Shown here one piece after another: positions 18,923 to 19,953 of a DNA stretch of 19,953 nt (its first letter is position 1; each line of letters opens with the position of its first letter). Source of the DNA: Candidatus Harrisonbacteria bacterium (GTDB lineage Bacteria > Patescibacteriota > Minisyncoccia > UBA6257 > UBA11618); contig JAHFLM010000005.1 of the NCBI GenBank assembly GCA_023244865.1, forward strand, positions 1-19,953, in the 5' to 3' direction. The translations under genes were made by a program, and so were the position numbers. The notes beneath the pieces are model-generated. The model did not search any database and was not told the origin of the DNA. It saw nothing but the letters and a program-made list of their open reading frames with translations.

Positions 18923-18953
18923 GATTGTCATCTCGAGCGTAACGAGAAGATCT
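18923..18953 (+). repeat. Intergenic hairpin repeat, copy 5
   Basis: GATTGTCATCTCG-AGCGTAA-CGAGAAGATCT. The stem is TCTCG/CGAGA, different from the other copies, while the GATTGTC and GATC edges are kept. Confidence 0.65.
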
Positions 18954-18980
18954 AGGAGTTTATCTCCGCGCTCCCGCTTT

Positions 18981-19047
18981 CTACTATTTTCTAGATTCTA
19001 ACTTCTAGCTTCTGCTCCCTACACCGCACTCCGATCCGAAAAAATCC
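18981..19047. repeat. Direct repeat, copy A (contains a copy of the sugar-transferase 3' end)
   Basis: 67 bp, 65 identical to 19128-19194. It includes four heptads CTANNTT (18984-19011) and, at 19019-19047, a copy of the last codons and stop of the sugar-transferase gene. It is not part of an open gene here. Confidence 0.9.
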
Positions 19048-19052
19048 CCCTC

Positions 19053-19100
19053 TGTCATCCCGCACCCGATTGTACTCAATCGGAAATGATGCGGGATCCA
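19053..19100 (+). repeat. Intergenic hairpin repeat, copy 6 (two-tier)
   Basis: GTCATCCCGCA...TGCGGGATCC encloses an inner CCGATTG-TACT-CAATCGG hairpin. It keeps the GTC-ATCC and GGATC frame and lies between the two 67-bp direct repeats. Confidence 0.75.
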
Positions 19101-19127
19101 GTTCATTATAAATATTAAAATCCCGCC

Positions 19128-19194
19128 CTACTAGTTTCTAGATTCTAACTTCTAGCTTCTACTCCCTACACCGCACTCCGATCCGAAAAAATCC
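19128..19194. repeat. Direct repeat, copy B (overlaps the sugar-transferase stop)
   Basis: The partner of 18981-19047, with two substitutions. The heptads CTANNTT lie at 19131-19158; positions 19166-19194 are the 3' end of the coding sequence. Confidence 0.9.
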
Positions 19195-19771
19195 TCGCGA
19201 AAGTTTTCAATAAAATTTTCACATCCAACCCCAAGCTCCAATTTTTCAAATACTCATCATCTAATTCCAAAGTCCTCTGAAAACTTAAAGACGACGATCC
19301 AGAAATCTGCGACAACCCCGTCATCCCCGATAAAGCCCGCGGTAGGTGAGCATACTCCGCAGGATACTGAGCCACCTCACTCGGCTTATAAGGCCGCGGC
19401 CCCACCAAGCTCATTTCTCCCAATAAAACATTAATTAATTGCGGCACCTCATCAATCCTATATTTCCTCAAAAATCTCCCCACGGTGGTTACTCGCGGAT
19501 CATTTTTAATCTTAAAATACGGCCCATCCTTCCTCTCATTCAAATCCTTAAGGTCTGGAAGCATGCTCTCAGCCCCTACCACCATACTTCTAAACTTATA
19601 AATCTTAATCACTCTCCCCAAGCTCACCCGTTCCAGCCGAATCATCGGCACCCCCTTAGAGTCCAACCGAATAATAATACAAATCAAAACCCCTAGAGGC
19701 CACAAAGCCACTAAGCCACCAGCCGCCCCCAAAACATCCAATATCCTTTTCGCTTCCATCCCAAGTTTCAT
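19166..19771 (-). CDS. Polyprenyl-phosphate sugar-1-phosphate transferase (bacterial sugar transferase family)
   Basis: 201 aa from the ATG at 19771; a TTG two codons earlier is rejected because the -10 box lies so close. This is a monotopic phosphoglycosyl transferase (PF02397, WcaJ/ExoY/PglC type). These move a sugar phosphate from a UDP-sugar to undecaprenyl phosphate at the inner face of the membrane, the first step of a surface glycan. Visible: the re-entrant hydrophobic helix RILDVLGAAGGLVALWPLGV at 9-28 with a Pro kink, IYKFRSM at 57-63, DPRVTTVGRFLRKYRIDEVP with the catalytic Asp107-Glu108 dyad, and LLGEMSLVGPRP at 116-127. It has the minimal, catalytic-domain-only size. The region GVPMIRLERVSLG departs from the usual GPVFYRQERVG. 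Its 3' end is duplicated downstream at 19019-19047. Confidence 0.95.
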   Translation of the reverse strand: MKLGMEAKRILDVLGAAGGLVALWPLGVLICIIIRLDSKGVPMIRLERVSLGRVIKIYKFRSMVVGAESMLPDLKDLNERKDGPYFKIKNDPRVTTVGRFLRKYRIDEVPQLINVLLGEMSLVGPRPYKPSEVAQYPAEYAHLPRALSGMTGLSQISGSSSLSFQRTLELDDEYLKNWSLGLDVKILLKTFARIFSDRSAV

Positions 19772-19779
19772 GCCCAAAG

Positions 19780-19785
19780 ATTATA
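19780..19785 (-). promoter_or_regulatory. -10 box of the sugar-transferase gene, leaderless arrangement
   Basis: Minus strand: TTTTGGTATAAT, with the TATAAT ending 8 nt before the ATG at 19771. There is no Shine-Dalgarno. The start site should fall at or within 1-2 nt of the ATG. Confidence 0.6.
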
Positions 19786-19830
19786 CCAAAATAATTATAA
19801 TGAGCACCAAATATGCTAAAATTAAAATAT

Positions 19831-19953
19831 ATGTCCCAGTCTAAATCCTCTCTCGTCATACCCATCGGACTATCTTTGCTCTTAGTGGTTTTTAGCATTA
19901 ATTCTTTTTATCAAACACAATCAGATGTTCAAGTTTATGCCGGCCCACCAACA
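19831..19953 (+). CDS. N-terminal part of an exported protein, cut by the window end
   Basis: 41 codons are open to the right edge. MSQSKSSLVIPIGLSLLLVV starts a signal peptide with a hydrophobic core (VIPIGLSLLLVVFSINSF) and a likely signal peptidase I cut after VYA, giving mature GPPT... It is divergent from the sugar-transferase gene, with 59 bp between start codons. A TAAAAT (19817-19822) ends 8 nt before the ATG, again a leaderless layout. What the mature protein does cannot be seen from here. Confidence 0.7.
   Translation, partial: MSQSKSSLVIPIGLSLLLVVFSINSFYQTQSDVQVYAGPPT

Noticed and set aside
1320..19100. CRISPR array
   Set aside because: Repeated hairpins occur singly and far apart, not as evenly spaced repeats with unique spacers; no cas genes are seen.
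19439..19696. Plus-strand frame over the sugar-transferase gene
   Set aside because: It is the complement of a clear PF02397 coding sequence and has low-complexity Pro/Asn/His composition.

Overview
The window looks like a chromosomal piece of a small, AT-leaning bacterium of the Candidate Phyla Radiation (Patescibacteria, Parcubacteria-like). This is an inference from several traits seen together: a short SecA (786 aa) with an extra segment between motif I and the DEAD box; many genes without a Shine-Dalgarno; a -10 box only 7-8 nt before several start codons; hairpin repeats in most intergenic gaps; and a huge Thr/Ser/Ala/Asp-rich surface protein next to a peptidoglycan-binding protein. TGA is used as a stop (methyltransferase gene, 8249-8251), so the TGA=Gly code of Gracilibacteria/SR1 does not apply.

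Layout. (1) 1-2400: the 3' end of an unrecognised gene, then two minus-strand genes for small single-pass membrane proteins. The second ends 8 bp before a tRNA-Leu(UAA) gene and probably shares its transcript. The gaps hold terminators, palindromic repeats and an 18-bp copy of the tRNA 3' end. (2) 2410-8251: secA, then a run of small enzymes: a membrane protein with an HExxH motif, a NUDT15-like Nudix hydrolase, a MazG-like pyrophosphohydrolase, a nucleoside deoxyribosyltransferase-like protein, a minus-strand unknown with a structured leader, a second Nudix enzyme with an enlarged Nudix box, and a TehB-like methyltransferase. Most of these suggest nucleotide-pool cleaning. (3) 8252-15220: a nested inverted repeat, a structured leader, then an apparent two-gene surface operon: an 1848-aa exported protein with nine Asp-rich calcium-type loops, and a 302-aa exported protein with a C-terminal peptidoglycan-binding domain. 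(4) 15251-18839: a COG4997-type MazG-like enzyme, a possible NlpC/P60/CHAP-like cysteine hydrolase, a 28-cysteine exported protein, and a type IV pilin-like protein. (5) 18840-19953: a gap rich in repeats, a polyprenyl-phosphate sugar-phosphate transferase on the minus strand, and divergently the first 41 codons of another exported protein.

How the genes may work together: SecA drives export, and the giant protein, its proposed anchor, the Cys-rich protein, the pilin-like protein and the sugar transferase would build the cell surface. The nucleotide enzymes fit a cell that salvages nucleotides from outside. I see no CRISPR array, transposase, integrase or rRNA. The most unusual items are the three TTGACTTT-promoter minus-strand genes with palindromes or structured leaders, the paired terminator cassettes, the nested inverted repeat at 8277-8435, the surface operon, the Cys-rich protein, and the duplicated 3' end of the sugar-transferase gene.
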